This document shows positions 23,752 to 32,194 of a stretch of DNA of 64,000 nt, piece by piece (the first letter of the stretch is position 1; each line of letters opens with the position of its first letter). Source of the DNA: Bog-950 sp046329495 (GTDB lineage: Bacteria > Bacteroidota > Bacteroidia > Chitinophagales > LD1); contig JAXLUO010000002.1 of NCBI GenBank assembly GCA_046329495.1, positions 429,689 to 493,688 of the forward strand. Direction: 5' to 3'. A program made the translations under genes and the position numbers. The notes beneath the pieces were generated by a model. The model searched no databases. It was not told the origin of the DNA and was given only the letters and a program-made list of their open reading frames with translations.

Positions 23752-24579
23752 CTAATTTTTAAACTTAAACAAATCATCAATATTCATTGGATTGGAGCTG
23801 AACTTTTCTCCAACTGTTGTCCCTACAAAAGCTGTAAGCGTTACCTCTTGTCCGACAAAATTTTTCATTTGGTCAAGAAAACCTTGCTTGAGATTATAGA
23901 ATATCTGATATTGTTCTCCATACTCCATTCGTTTTGGGAAACTTACTGGTGTAACAACGTCCATTAATTGAAATGTGTCTGCTGCTCCGTGAAGTGGTTG
24001 ACTTATTTTGAAGTATGGTGATCCAAAGTATCTATAATCTTTTACAGTGTTTGTAACCGTAATGCCAATCATTATTCCTGTTATCCCAGAAAATTCACTC
24101 ACTTGGAGGTAGGTCGAAAGATATACTTGTCCTTTAGGTTCTTCTTTTTCAGGAACGGGAACGTTAGCATCGTTCCCCAGTTTTTGAAGAATTTTATTAG
24201 CAAGTTCTGCAGGTTGCATTTTGCTTATGTCAAGGTAGCCAAGTGTTGAACGTATGCCGTCAAGTTCAGTTTTGTCAAATCTAACAGGTAGAATGTATTC
24301 TTCTTTGTTTTCTATGGCACGGGCAATAGCTGTTCTAACTTCATAATTTGTCCATACTTTTTGTTCATAATGAACAGAGATGAATGGCACAAAATATTTT
24401 GATTGTCGTCTGTAAACATAGTCAAAGTGAATACCTAAGTCTTTGCCCCAAAGGTCAACTTCCTCAAACTTGTCATAGAACACATGAACGCCTTTGTCTT
24501 TGAGGATTTGAGCAACCTGGTCAACGTATTCTCTGTCCTCGCCTGCAAATGACAGAGCAATATCGTATTTGTAATTCAT
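23752..24579 (-). CDS. TIR-domain protein with C-terminal beta-rich domain
   Basis: A 275-aa protein. Residues 1-125 are a bacterial TIR domain: YDIALSFAGEDREYV at 5-19, VFYDKFEEVDLWGK in the BB-loop region, and WTNYE with E80 at the position of the catalytic glutamate of NAD-cleaving TIRs. After a charged linker (135-150), residues 150-275 are beta-rich without a recognised family. TIR proteins act as NAD-consuming or cyclic-ADPR-producing effectors in several anti-phage systems. Its ATG overlaps the stop of the 70-aa gene (TAATG), so the pair is translated together. No signal peptide. A Thoeris, CBASS or Argonaute partner is not visible in the window. Confidence 0.85.
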   Translation of the reverse strand: MNYKYDIALSFAGEDREYVDQVAQILKDKGVHVFYDKFEEVDLWGKDLGIHFDYVYRRQSKYFVPFISVHYEQKVWTNYEVRTAIARAIENKEEYILPVRFDKTELDGIRSTLGYLDISKMQPAELANKILQKLGNDANVPVPEKEEPKGQVYLSTYLQVSEFSGITGIMIGITVTNTVKDYRYFGSPYFKISQPLHGAADTFQLMDVVTPVSFPKRMEYGEQYQIFYNLKQGFLDQMKNFVGQEVTLTAFVGTTVGEKFSSNPMNIDDLFKFKN

Positions 24580-24791
24580 TAGAATTTGTTTTTGAATTCA
24601 GTTAATTCTTGGTTGGTTCTTATTGAACGAACAGGGTCTGATTGGGCATTTGAATATTTTCTTTCAATTACAATTACATTACCCCTCGTTATTTCGGTCT
24701 GCATAAAATTGAAAAGTTCGTCCAAAATGTTTGAAAGTCCATACGTGTGTAGGTCTTCAAATGTCGTAAGGTCAAATCTGATTACTTGCAT
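24579..24791 (-). CDS. small hypothetical protein coupled to the TIR gene, 70 aa
   Basis: A 70-residue protein with an alpha/beta pattern: strand VIRFDL, helix NILDELFNFMQTEI, strand NVIVIERK, and a charged C-terminal helix. I do not recognise it. Its stop overlaps the TIR start by one base, and a TATATTTG -7 element lies about 33 bp upstream, so it is the first gene of the two-gene transcript. Small partners of TIR effectors can be sensors, regulators or inhibitors; which applies here is unknown. Confidence 0.65.
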   Translation of the reverse strand: MQVIRFDLTTFEDLHTYGLSNILDELFNFMQTEITRGNVIVIERKYSNAQSDPVRSIRTNQELTEFKNKF

Positions 24792-24823
24792 ATCGTTGTA
24801 GCTTTAGAATGGTCGATAAAACA

Positions 24824-24831
24824 CAAATATA
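24824..24831 (-). promoter_or_regulatory. -7 element of the TIR operon
   Basis: TATATTTG on the minus strand matches the Bacteroidota -7 consensus exactly, 33 bp before the ATG of the 70-aa gene. No TTTG is found 17-23 nt upstream, so the -33 part is absent or diverged. Confidence 0.45.
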
Positions 24832-25014
24832 CGCAACCACACAAATTATAATATCTTTTTTTACGTAATTGCACTTGGCTGACTTTCAATTAATAAAATT
24901 GAGAAAATCCAGAATTGATGGAATGCGTATTTTATGTATTCTTGTTTACTATCCCTAAAGAAATATTCGCGTTAATAAATAATTAAACCGTCTTACCCAA
25001 CTCAACCGAAATTC

Positions 25015-25680
25015 ATGAAGATAAAAGCGATAATAACCGGGGCCACCGGTATGGTGGGCGAAGGGGTTTTACTGGAATGCCTGCAAAACCCGAAAGTGGA
25101 GAAAGTGCTGTTGATCAACCGCCGTCCTTCGGGTTACACGCACCCTAAGTTAAGCGAATTGGTTACGCCCAACCTGCAACACCTGCCGGAGGAACTTAAC
25201 CCCCAACTGAGCGGCTACAATGCCTGCTTTTTTTGTGCCGGCGTTAGCAGCGTGGGTATGAACGAAGCGGACTACAGCAAAGTAACATATGACCTAACCC
25301 TGGGCTTTGCCGGCACGCTTGCGCCTTTGAATCCCGACATGACCTTTATTTATGTTTCGGGTGCAGGGACAGATGGCACTGAAAAAGGCCGAACCATGTG
25401 GGCCCGCGTAAAAGGCAAAACCGAAAACGATCTACGGAAACTGGGCTTTAAAAGAGCCTTTGCCTTTAGACCGGGATTTATGAAAGCTACGCCGGGACAG
25501 CGTTACCTGCTACCGGCTTATAAATATTTTGCCTGGTTAGCGCCTGTGTTATTACTCTTTAAAGGCATTGCCTGCACCCTGCAGGAAGTTGGACAGGCTA
25601 TGATTAATGCCGCTGATACGGGTTATGAAAAACCGGTGTTGGAAGTGAGGGATATTACGGCGCTGGCGAAAAGGGGTTAG
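25015..25680 (+). CDS. atypical SDR / NAD(P)-binding epimerase-like protein
   Basis: A 221-aa Rossmann-fold protein. The nucleotide-binding loop is ITGATGMVGEGVL at residues 7-19. Later strands carry FCAGVSS and YVSGAGTDG in place of the usual YxxxK site, and MWARVKGKTEN holds a lysine. This arrangement fits the atypical SDRs related to NmrA-like and HTATIP2-type proteins, whose reactions are mostly unknown. Base composition returns to that of the core genome, so it lies outside the AT-rich island. An AT-rich 220-bp gap precedes it. Confidence 0.8.
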   Translation: MKIKAIITGATGMVGEGVLLECLQNPKVEKVLLINRRPSGYTHPKLSELVTPNLQHLPEELNPQLSGYNACFFCAGVSSVGMNEADYSKVTYDLTLGFAGTLAPLNPDMTFIYVSGAGTDGTEKGRTMWARVKGKTENDLRKLGFKRAFAFRPGFMKATPGQRYLLPAYKYFAWLAPVLLLFKGIACTLQEVGQAMINAADTGYEKPVLEVRDITALAKRG

Positions 25681-25688
25681 CGTTTGGG

Positions 25689-25716
25689 GTTTGTTGTTAG
25701 GCGTTTGTTGTTAGGC
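25689..25716. repeat. 14-bp tandem duplication
   Basis: GTTTGTTGTTAGGC occurs twice head to tail (25689-25702 and 25703-25716) in the gap before the 93-aa gene. A simple slippage-type repeat. Confidence 0.7.
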
Positions 25717-25748
25717 GTTTTTGGTGATGAGTTAAGACAGTTTAGAGT

Positions 25749-26030
25749 ATGCAAAAAATAACCGTTCTTAATGTATTCTTTAAGGCCATCAAGGATGGTA
25801 GTGGCAATAGCATTCTTGTTATTGAAGCGGATAAGGATTTTGTTCCTCAGTCAGGTAAGCAGCTAGTAATTGGTGAAATAAGCACACCCATTGTAGGCAT
25901 TAGCTTGAATACACAACCAATTGCGCCTTACATACCAGTAGCCGGTAAATCGTATTGGCATTTACTAGTGGCACTTGAGCAGTTACAGGCAGAGCAGTTA
26001 AAACCGCATATGAAGGGAAGGATAGAGTAA
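25749..26030 (+). CDS. hypothetical protein, 93 aa
   Basis: A small soluble protein with alternating hydrophobic strands (ITVLNVFFKAI, NSILVIEADKDFVP, KQLVIGEI) and a helical tail. I do not recognise it. It has no signal peptide or membrane segment. It stands alone between the SDR gene and a repeat-rich gap. The reading frame and start look normal, but the short length and lack of operon context lower confidence. Confidence 0.5.
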   Translation: MQKITVLNVFFKAIKDGSGNSILVIEADKDFVPQSGKQLVIGEISTPIVGISLNTQPIAPYIPVAGKSYWHLLVALEQLQAEQLKPHMKGRIE

Positions 26031-26143
26031 TGGAGTAACACATAATTTACGGACTATCGCTGTTCGGTGCAAAGGACTTCGCATACTGCTAACTTCTTGA
26101 AGTAAATGCTGCAATGCAATACATCCTACTCTAACTCCGAAAT

Positions 26144-26204
26144 GTCATCAAATCACTAAGCACTAATATGGGCAAGGCTCGGCAATCCTACAGGGCGCAC
26201 CTAC
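26144..26204. repeat. 61-bp intergenic repeat, copy 1
   Basis: Matches 26398-26458 at 56 of 61 positions by eye. The shared core contains ATCACTAAGCACTAATATG and CAATCCTACAGGGCGCAC. Confidence 0.8.
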
Positions 26205-26379
26205 TCTTTATCATCTCCTACAGACAGGTCGCCCCGCCAGGGCCTTAACCGCTATTTTAGCACCAAAAGCACAAACTTTGTCATGCCGACGCAGGAGGCA
26301 TCTTAACCCGGTGATTTTAGCACAAATCCGGTTTTGCTGTCAGCCGCTCGTACTCTCCCACTTCCCACAAAAAAGAATA

Positions 26380-26410
26380 GTGATCCGATGACTTAAAGTC
26401 ATCGGATCAC
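26380..26410. repeat. 31-nt near-perfect palindrome
   Basis: Arms 26380-26394 and 26396-26410 are exact inverted copies around a single central A. The right arm runs into copy 2 of the 61-bp repeat. A transcript would form a 15-bp stem, but there is no T tract, so it is not a normal terminator. Confidence 0.85.
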
Positions 26411-26458
26411 TAAGCACTAATATGAGCAAGGCTCCCCAATCCTACAGGGCGCACCTAC
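26398..26458. repeat. 61-bp intergenic repeat, copy 2
   Basis: Second copy of the repeat at 26144-26204, overlapping the right arm of the palindrome. Copy 1 keeps only part of that arm (GTCATC). Confidence 0.8.
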
Positions 26459-26650
26459 GGCGCTGTAATTGTTCTTAAAATATATGCTACAGACAGGCCG
26501 CCCCGATGGGGCTTGGTATCTAAGTGCATCACCAAACAGCCCCGCCACAAAACCGCAATATCTTGCGGCTCTACAAAAGCCCTATTCTATTTTGTATTCA
26601 TCCGTGTAATCCGAGGCAATGCATTTCTTTGCTTTTTGCCGTTTAACCGT

Positions 26651-28147
26651 TTAGCCTTTTTTACTAAAGCGGATGTCTCCGTTTTTAGGGCAGGTGCGAT
26701 GGTAGGGAATATTGATCTTTAAGCCTGCATGGATATCGGCATTGTAGAGATGCTTTTTGACAAACAGGCCCAACAAGTCCTGCGTGCCTATAATTAGCGG
26801 TCCCGCCCGGAGGGTGAGGCCCAGGCCTACATTGCCCATCACATCTACCGACAATGGCACATAGGCACCGAACCATTTTATTTCGTATCGCGGTATAACG
26901 CTGAAGGTAGTTACCTGATGCAGCATATTGCGCTTAGGGCTCATGTCCTGCGAAACTAGTGCCGTGAAGTTAACACTGAAGTCCTTCCAGATATTGTAGT
27001 CCACAAACAGGTTAAAGCGGGTAGGCAACCAAACGGTAAAGTATTTTTTACCGGACTGCACTTTAAAACGCGACTGAATGGTATCATCAATACTTTGTAA
27101 ACCATCCGGGAATTGCGCACCACCAACATCCCAGTTGCGTATATCGGCGGTAAAGTTGCGGCTGTAATCGCCACGTTTAAAACGCAGCGCACCAAAGTCC
27201 ATAATAGCAAAGCCTGCTGCTATTTTATAGCGTTGCACCTGTTCAGCCTCTATGCACTTGCAATCCATTTCATGGTTGGGCTTAGTGGCATCGGGCCGCC
27301 ATTCGTATACGGCTCCAAGGTCAACCGCTACTGTGGGCGGACCGTTTTTAAACTGCATTCCCTGCTTCACATAAGCGGGTATATCGCTGTTGCCCTGGCT
27401 GGTGATCATGCCATTATTGTAAGCATAGTTTACCTGCGTGTTGTAAATGTTCAGTTGCTCGTATTCGGTCCACTTATAGCTTAAGTTTTTTACATAGCCG
27501 TAGGCCCCACTAACCGGCTGCAACAATTTGAGCGTGCCGCCAACTTTAAGTTGATTTTCGCGGCGGTTGATTACTACGCGGCTGTAGGTAATGCCATAAT
27601 CTATCCAGGCGGCGCTTTTGATGCTGAGGTTGGCATTGCTTAACTCTGTGTTTACGTAGTGTGTGATGTTGTTGGCATCGTACCCCAGGCCGTGGTAGGC
27701 GGTGCGGGCTAACACTTCGGTAACATTATCGACGTTGCTTATAAAATTGCCATGGTAACTAAAGCCGATGGCATTCAGCGTGCGGTTGTTTTTGGGACCG
27801 AATTGAAACATAAAAGACAACGGACCCTGCACCTGCAAACCTGCATAGCCGCTTTTGGCTAAGCCGTTTACCCGCTCGTGCAGGTAGTTCTGCTGAAAGT
27901 TGGTATCGCTGAAAGCGGAGGAATGAAAGAGGGCGTAGCGGCTAAGGCCTACATAGTTGTTGTTTACATTGGCACCTATGGCAATCACATTTATATCAAC
28001 CATCCAGGGGCTGCCGGCAATAGCGGGGTTATAATTTACATTGGTAATACCGGCATAAGGGGTGCCCCTTAAACCTGTAAAGAACTGGGCCTGCGAGGGC
28101 AGGGCGGCCACGAGGAGCGCGGCAAGTAGCAACAGACGATTGGCCAT
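26651..28147 (-). CDS. DUF5723 family outer-membrane beta-barrel protein
   Basis: A secreted 498-aa protein. The signal peptide MANRLLLLAALLVAALPSQA ends in an Ala-rich cleavage site. The mature part begins QFFTGLRGTPYAGITNVNYNPA, which fits DUF5723 (the N-terminal NPA phrase is typical of Bacteroidota surface barrels), and it is rich in alternating aromatic beta strands. It is probably an outer-membrane protein of unknown function. It stands alone, with repeat-rich DNA downstream and a 195-bp divergent gap upstream. Confidence 0.85.
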   Translation of the reverse strand: MANRLLLLAALLVAALPSQAQFFTGLRGTPYAGITNVNYNPAIAGSPWMVDINVIAIGANVNNNYVGLSRYALFHSSAFSDTNFQQNYLHERVNGLAKSGYAGLQVQGPLSFMFQFGPKNNRTLNAIGFSYHGNFISNVDNVTEVLARTAYHGLGYDANNITHYVNTELSNANLSIKSAAWIDYGITYSRVVINRRENQLKVGGTLKLLQPVSGAYGYVKNLSYKWTEYEQLNIYNTQVNYAYNNGMITSQGNSDIPAYVKQGMQFKNGPPTVAVDLGAVYEWRPDATKPNHEMDCKCIEAEQVQRYKIAAGFAIMDFGALRFKRGDYSRNFTADIRNWDVGGAQFPDGLQSIDDTIQSRFKVQSGKKYFTVWLPTRFNLFVDYNIWKDFSVNFTALVSQDMSPKRNMLHQVTTFSVIPRYEIKWFGAYVPLSVDVMGNVGLGLTLRAGPLIIGTQDLLGLFVKKHLYNADIHAGLKINIPYHRTCPKNGDIRFSKKG

Positions 28148-28342
28148 ACAAGTTGGATTTTAAGCGGTGAATCGTCGATGAATGTTGCATGGCGCGGGTG
28201 TGTAATTACCTATCTAACGCGGGGATGGTGAAAAAAGAGGTACAGCCGCAAAAAAGCGTGTAACAAACTGCTAAAAATCAGGCTTATTAATTGCTGATTA
28301 GATATATTCGGGGCCATTAATTAACGACCCAAAATTGCATGA

Positions 28343-29098
28343 ATGAAAAAATTACTACTTGCTGTTTTTTCTCTTACCTGCTTAATGAACGGGGCAATGG
28401 CCCAAAGCTGCACGCCCGACACGAACTCGTATGAGTTTTTTGCTCCTAATTCGGATAACTTTCCCTGTATTGAAAGAGGTGTTGCATTCAGCGCTCCAAT
28501 CTATTTCTACATACCAGCCGATTTTTCGGGAGTGACCATCGATAGTGCTCAAACTACAGATATTACAGGTTTGCCTGCCGGGCTAACCTACACCTGTAAT
28601 CCATCTACCTGCGGTATTGCAGGTGGACAGCATGGCTGCTTAAATATTTCGGGCACCACCAATGTGGCGGCAGGCAATTACACCTTTACCATTGTTGGTT
28701 ATGTAAAAACAAGCCAGGGCACCTACACACTGCAACAACTGGATAATGGTTCGGGCATGACGGAATACAATGTAACCGTAATTGAGGCCGGCGCCAGTTG
28801 CAATGGTGTTGACACTACTACCGGAGGTATTTTCAGTGCCACGCTACAGGCCGTAAAAATGGAAGTATTGAACACCAACAATGCCAACAACTACAATGTA
28901 CGTTTTACCAGTGATGAAAGCTTAACCGGCGAACTACTTTTGATGGACCTGAGCGGCAGAGTGGTAAGCACACAACCAGCCTCTATTTTCGGCACTACGG
29001 TATTACCGCTTAACCTACAGGAATACCAACATGGTTTATACCTACTGGCCTTTAGAACAAGCAAAGGCAGTTTGATTAAGAAGTTGGTAGTACGATAG
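28343..29098 (+). CDS. T9SS type A sorting-domain secreted protein
   Basis: A 251-aa secreted protein. The Sec signal MKKLLLAVFSLTCLMNGAMA is followed by a cysteine-rich beta domain (SCTPDTNS, FPCIERG, CNPSTCG, GQHGCL) that could be disulphide-bonded. The last 75 residues fit the type IX secretion C-terminal tail: a LLLMDLSGRVV strand, the HGLYLLAFRTSKG motif and the terminal KKLVVR. It should be exported through the T9SS and attached to, or released from, the cell surface. Function of the N-terminal domain is unknown. Confidence 0.85.
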   Translation: MKKLLLAVFSLTCLMNGAMAQSCTPDTNSYEFFAPNSDNFPCIERGVAFSAPIYFYIPADFSGVTIDSAQTTDITGLPAGLTYTCNPSTCGIAGGQHGCLNISGTTNVAAGNYTFTIVGYVKTSQGTYTLQQLDNGSGMTEYNVTVIEAGASCNGVDTTTGGIFSATLQAVKMEVLNTNNANNYNVRFTSDESLTGELLLMDLSGRVVSTQPASIFGTTVLPLNLQEYQHGLYLLAFRTSKGSLIKKLVVR

Positions 29099-29102
29099 TT
29101 AT

Positions 29103-29576
29103 TTAAAGCGCCTCAATTCGCTGTTCGAAATCGTATTGTAAATCTTCGTGAAGGCTGCCCACGGCGGCCTTTACTTTTTTAAGCTGTTGGTTATACAGGT
29201 TAACCAGCACGGGGCTTTTCTGAAATGGAATGCCACTTGTTTTCAAACGCTCGATGTAATACAGCAGCAGTTCAGCCTCGGTGGTTTTGTTACCGCTATA
29301 ACGGATGTATTTATTTACACCGCGCAGAATTTTACGCAAGGTCTTTTTTACCAGATACAGGCTATTGCCTTTGGGTATTTCAGCGAACTGCTGATCAACC
29401 TCCTGCTGTACGCCCTTTATAAATTCCTGTTCATCGTGAGCTTCGAATAAAAGGTACGTAAGCAGTTCTTTGTTCTCTTTTTTAAAACGGGCCAGGCGGA
29501 GACATAACTCTAACACTTTGCCCGCAGGTAAATGTTTTAACTCCTCTTTCAGTTCCTGAACGGTGGCGGCTTTCAT
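29103..29576 (-). CDS. conserved hypothetical protein, 157 aa
   Basis: An all-helical, highly charged, soluble protein with no signal peptide. Residues 5-60 (ELKEELKHLPAGKVLELCLRLARFKKENKELLTYLLFE) resemble a helical-repeat start seen in conserved Bacteroidota proteins of unknown function. It is convergent with the T9SS protein gene, 4 bp apart, and lies downstream of a TPR protein gene on the same strand. Confidence 0.7.
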   Translation of the reverse strand: MKAATVQELKEELKHLPAGKVLELCLRLARFKKENKELLTYLLFEAHDEQEFIKGVQQEVDQQFAEIPKGNSLYLVKKTLRKILRGVNKYIRYSGNKTTEAELLLYYIERLKTSGIPFQKSPVLVNLYNQQLKKVKAAVGSLHEDLQYDFEQRIEAL

Positions 29577-29649
29577 GCCGGTAAAGCTAAGGGCAGATTA
29601 GCAGCAACGCAGCAGGGATATGCACAACCGGAATGAAAGGTGTAGTATG

Positions 29650-30582
29650 CTAACGGGAAGCAGAAGAGGCCAACAGCGCCTCAATATCGCCTATCATCAT
29701 TTCGGTGGTATCGATATTCACTTTGCTGCCTGTGCCTTTCAATACCTCGCGGCACTTGAGCAGCATATCGTAGCATTTGTTGAGGTCGTTCATTTGCCGG
29801 TAAACAATAGCCAGATTATGGTATGAGATGCTAAGTTCATCTGGCGGACTAAACTGGGTGCGCAGCTCCAGCGATTTGTAGAGGAGGCGTTCGGCCTCCT
29901 TTAATTCGTTTAACTCCAGATAGCAGAGGCCCATGTTGCTGTATACGTTGGCCATGTTAGCCAGGTCGTAGTGTTGTTCGTAAATGCGTGCGCTGTTCTC
30001 AAAGTATTTCAGCCCTTCGCGTTGATCGCCACTGTTTAAGTAGTAATTGCCCAGGCCGTTTACTATAGCAGCTTCACGGATGGGTTCGCGTAATCCCCTG
30101 CTTTTAATATGATCCAGCGCCTGCAGCAAATAATCGCGCGATGTTGGCGTGCCGCGTTCGCGGGTTTCGTAGTTCATGGCATGCGAAATCAACGAATCTA
30201 TACGTAGAAAGTTGTGTTCCAGTTCCTCCTCTCCGGCAAATTCCATGGCCTCGTTCAAATAGGTTTCGGCCAGTTGATGTTCGCCGGTAATAGCATAGCA
30301 ATGCCCTGCGTGCCAATAATGATAGCCCAAAGCACTGCGGTACGGTGTACCGGCAAAGCGTTCGATAGCGCGCAGGTTACACTCAATGGCTTCGGGATAA
30401 TTTGAGTAGAAATAATACTGCACCCGGCTATCGTTAAAATCGAAATGCAATTGCACCTCATCATCTACCAAATGCGGGTAATCGTTCTTTAAAGCTTGCA
30501 GTTCATCCAGTGCTTCATGTATATTTCGTTGTATCAGTTCACGGTTAGTGAACAACATTTGCAATAGTCTTTCCTTCTTCAT
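29650..30582 (-). CDS. tetratricopeptide-repeat protein, 310 aa
   Basis: A soluble helical protein with about five TPR units. The clearest run is residues 175-285 (NGLGNYYLNSGDQREGLKYF, NVYSNMGLCYLELNELKEAE, SYHNLAIVYRQMNDLNKCYD). No signal peptide, DNA-binding or kinase domain is fused. TPRs mediate protein-protein contact and a specific partner is not evident. It has a 103-bp gap to engB, and 70 bp separate it from the downstream gene. Confidence 0.85.
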   Translation of the reverse strand: MKKERLLQMLFTNRELIQRNIHEALDELQALKNDYPHLVDDEVQLHFDFNDSRVQYYFYSNYPEAIECNLRAIERFAGTPYRSALGYHYWHAGHCYAITGEHQLAETYLNEAMEFAGEEELEHNFLRIDSLISHAMNYETRERGTPTSRDYLLQALDHIKSRGLREPIREAAIVNGLGNYYLNSGDQREGLKYFENSARIYEQHYDLANMANVYSNMGLCYLELNELKEAERLLYKSLELRTQFSPPDELSISYHNLAIVYRQMNDLNKCYDMLLKCREVLKGTGSKVNIDTTEMMIGDIEALLASSASR

Positions 30583-30685
30583 ACAAGTTCGTCCGACGAA
30601 TATATATGACGAGATTGTTAAGAAGAAAAATTATGCCTGCTAAAAAATAGCTTCGTAGTACAATTTAACGAATAGCGTTCATATG

Positions 30686-31276
30686 CTACTTAACGAATTG
30701 ATTTAAAAACTCCCATATCTGATCGCGGCCATGACCTTTTTCGGAAGACGTAACAAAGGCTGGTGGAAGTTCTTCCCAATCCTGCCGCATGCGATGCAGG
30801 AATTGTTGAATGTTGGCACTGGTTTCTTTGCTGCCGGGTTTATCGGCTTTAGTGAATACCAGGTAAAATGGTACGCGGTTTTCGCCAAGGAAGTTGATGA
30901 AGTTAAGGTCTATCTCCTGCGGGGGTATGCGTGCATCGATCAATACGGCCAGGTAAGTTAGCTGCTTGCGTTTAAGCAGGTAATCTTCAATCATCTTCAT
31001 CCACTTTTTGCGCATCTCCTGCGATACTTTGGCAAAGCCATAGCCGGGAAGATCGACCAGATGAAACTGATTATTAATTAAAAAGAAATTAAGCGTTTGG
31101 GTTTTACCGGGTGTAACCGACACCTTACTAAGTTTACGGCGCCCGGTAAGGTAATTTATAAGGCTGCTTTTACCCACGTTACTGCGGCCGATGAAGGCGA
31201 ATTCCGCAATGGTTTTATCGGGGCATTTATCTACCGTAACATAGCTGCCGATGTAGTCGGCCGTTTTAATATGCAT
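30686..31276 (-). CDS. engB: ribosome biogenesis GTPase YihA/EngB
   Basis: A 196-aa GTPase needed for late large-subunit assembly and possibly division. I use the ATG at 31276 (MHIKTADYIGSYV, the usual N-terminus) and not the 19-codon hydrophobic extension upstream. G motifs: GRSNVGKSS (G1), the TPGKTQ switch I, DLPGYG (G3), TKAD (G4), and TSSEKGHG (G5 region). The length is normal for the family. It is probably monocistronic, with divergent esterase gene upstream. Confidence 0.95.
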   Translation of the reverse strand: MHIKTADYIGSYVTVDKCPDKTIAEFAFIGRSNVGKSSLINYLTGRRKLSKVSVTPGKTQTLNFFLINNQFHLVDLPGYGFAKVSQEMRKKWMKMIEDYLLKRKQLTYLAVLIDARIPPQEIDLNFINFLGENRVPFYLVFTKADKPGSKETSANIQQFLHRMRQDWEELPPAFVTSSEKGHGRDQIWEFLNQFVK

Positions 31277-31375
31277 GCAGCAAAGATGCACAATACCTGT
31301 TAAGAAGACGCATATGAATAAGCAGGCCTGCAAAGCGGCATGGTTTTGCGGAGGTAAAACGTACTTTTGTATGGT

Positions 31376-32128
31376 ATGAAAAAAACGGCGCTACTACTTG
31401 CTACTTTGTTTGTGCTGCTGACGGGTTATAGCCAGGACAGCATTATTACGTTTAAGCCATTGGTGCTGGCCAATAATAACCTGCAGATGCGGGTGAATAC
31501 ACCGGAGAAGGCGGTAACCCATCCCAAGCTGGTAGTTTACCTGCACGGCGCCGGCGAACGTGGAACCGATAATAGTTTTCAGCTAAAGCATTTGAACGGC
31601 TGGTTGCAACAGTGCGGCAACAAAGGCGCGTTGGATTCGGTTATCTTTTTTGCGCCGCAGTGTCCGCTTGGGCAAAAGTGGGTGGATGTAGACTGGAAAG
31701 ACACGATCTATCATTTCCCTGACACTGCGAACGTGGCCATGCGGCAGGTATTAAACGCGGTTGACAGCCTGCAGCAGCAATACCACATTGCCAATGAAGA
31801 CATAGTATTGATTGGCATGAGTATGGGCGGCATTGGTGTAATACAATTAGCGCATCTGAACCCCGGCAGGTTTGGTGGCATAGCTTGCATTTGTGGCGGG
31901 CTGGATTTGAGCAACCTGAGCTTGAAGAAGGAGCGCATCTGGTTTTTCCACGGATTGGCAGATAAGCTGGTGCGCCCCAAGAGTGTAAAACAGTTTACTA
32001 CGGAGAATGCCGCAAACCCAAACATCCGTTTTACGCCCTACGAAGGGGTAGGCCACAATGCCTGGGATTATGCCTTTAAGGAATGCGAGCTGATGCCCTG
32101 GTTACTGAATACAAAAAAGCTGCGTTAA
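31376..32128 (+). CDS. secreted alpha/beta hydrolase (esterase)
   Basis: A 250-aa secreted serine hydrolase. The signal peptide is MKKTALLLATLFVLLTGYSQ, and the ATG at 31376 fits it better than the TTG three codons upstream. The oxyanion region is YLHGAGERG, the nucleophile lies in IGMSMGGIG, the acid is in FFHGLADKLV and the histidine in GVGHNAWDYAF. The pattern resembles phospholipase/carboxylesterase and PHB-depolymerase-like proteins. TACTTTTG (31362-31369) matches a -7 element so close to the ATG that the transcript would be nearly leaderless, or the match is chance. Confidence 0.82.
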   Translation: MKKTALLLATLFVLLTGYSQDSIITFKPLVLANNNLQMRVNTPEKAVTHPKLVVYLHGAGERGTDNSFQLKHLNGWLQQCGNKGALDSVIFFAPQCPLGQKWVDVDWKDTIYHFPDTANVAMRQVLNAVDSLQQQYHIANEDIVLIGMSMGGIGVIQLAHLNPGRFGGIACICGGLDLSNLSLKKERIWFFHGLADKLVRPKSVKQFTTENAANPNIRFTPYEGVGHNAWDYAFKECELMPWLLNTKKLR

Positions 32129-32194
32129 ATAAATTTGCGTTCGGTGATAATTATTTATTTCGTGCTACGTTTTTTATAGCTGACGAAAGAACCG

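Larger units (their letters stand above)
26031..26650. other. 620-bp non-coding stretch rich in dispersed repeats
   Basis: No credible gene. It holds two diverged copies of a 61-bp repeat, each followed within about 75 bp by the shorter shared word CTACAGACAGG(T/C)CGCCCCG, and a 31-nt near-palindrome. The frequent GC-rich words GCGCACCTAC and CGATGGGGC suggest members of a dispersed intergenic repeat family. Confidence 0.65.

Noticed and set aside
26144..26458. The 61-bp repeats as a CRISPR array
   Set aside because: Only two diverged copies, far apart, with no regular spacers or cas genes.
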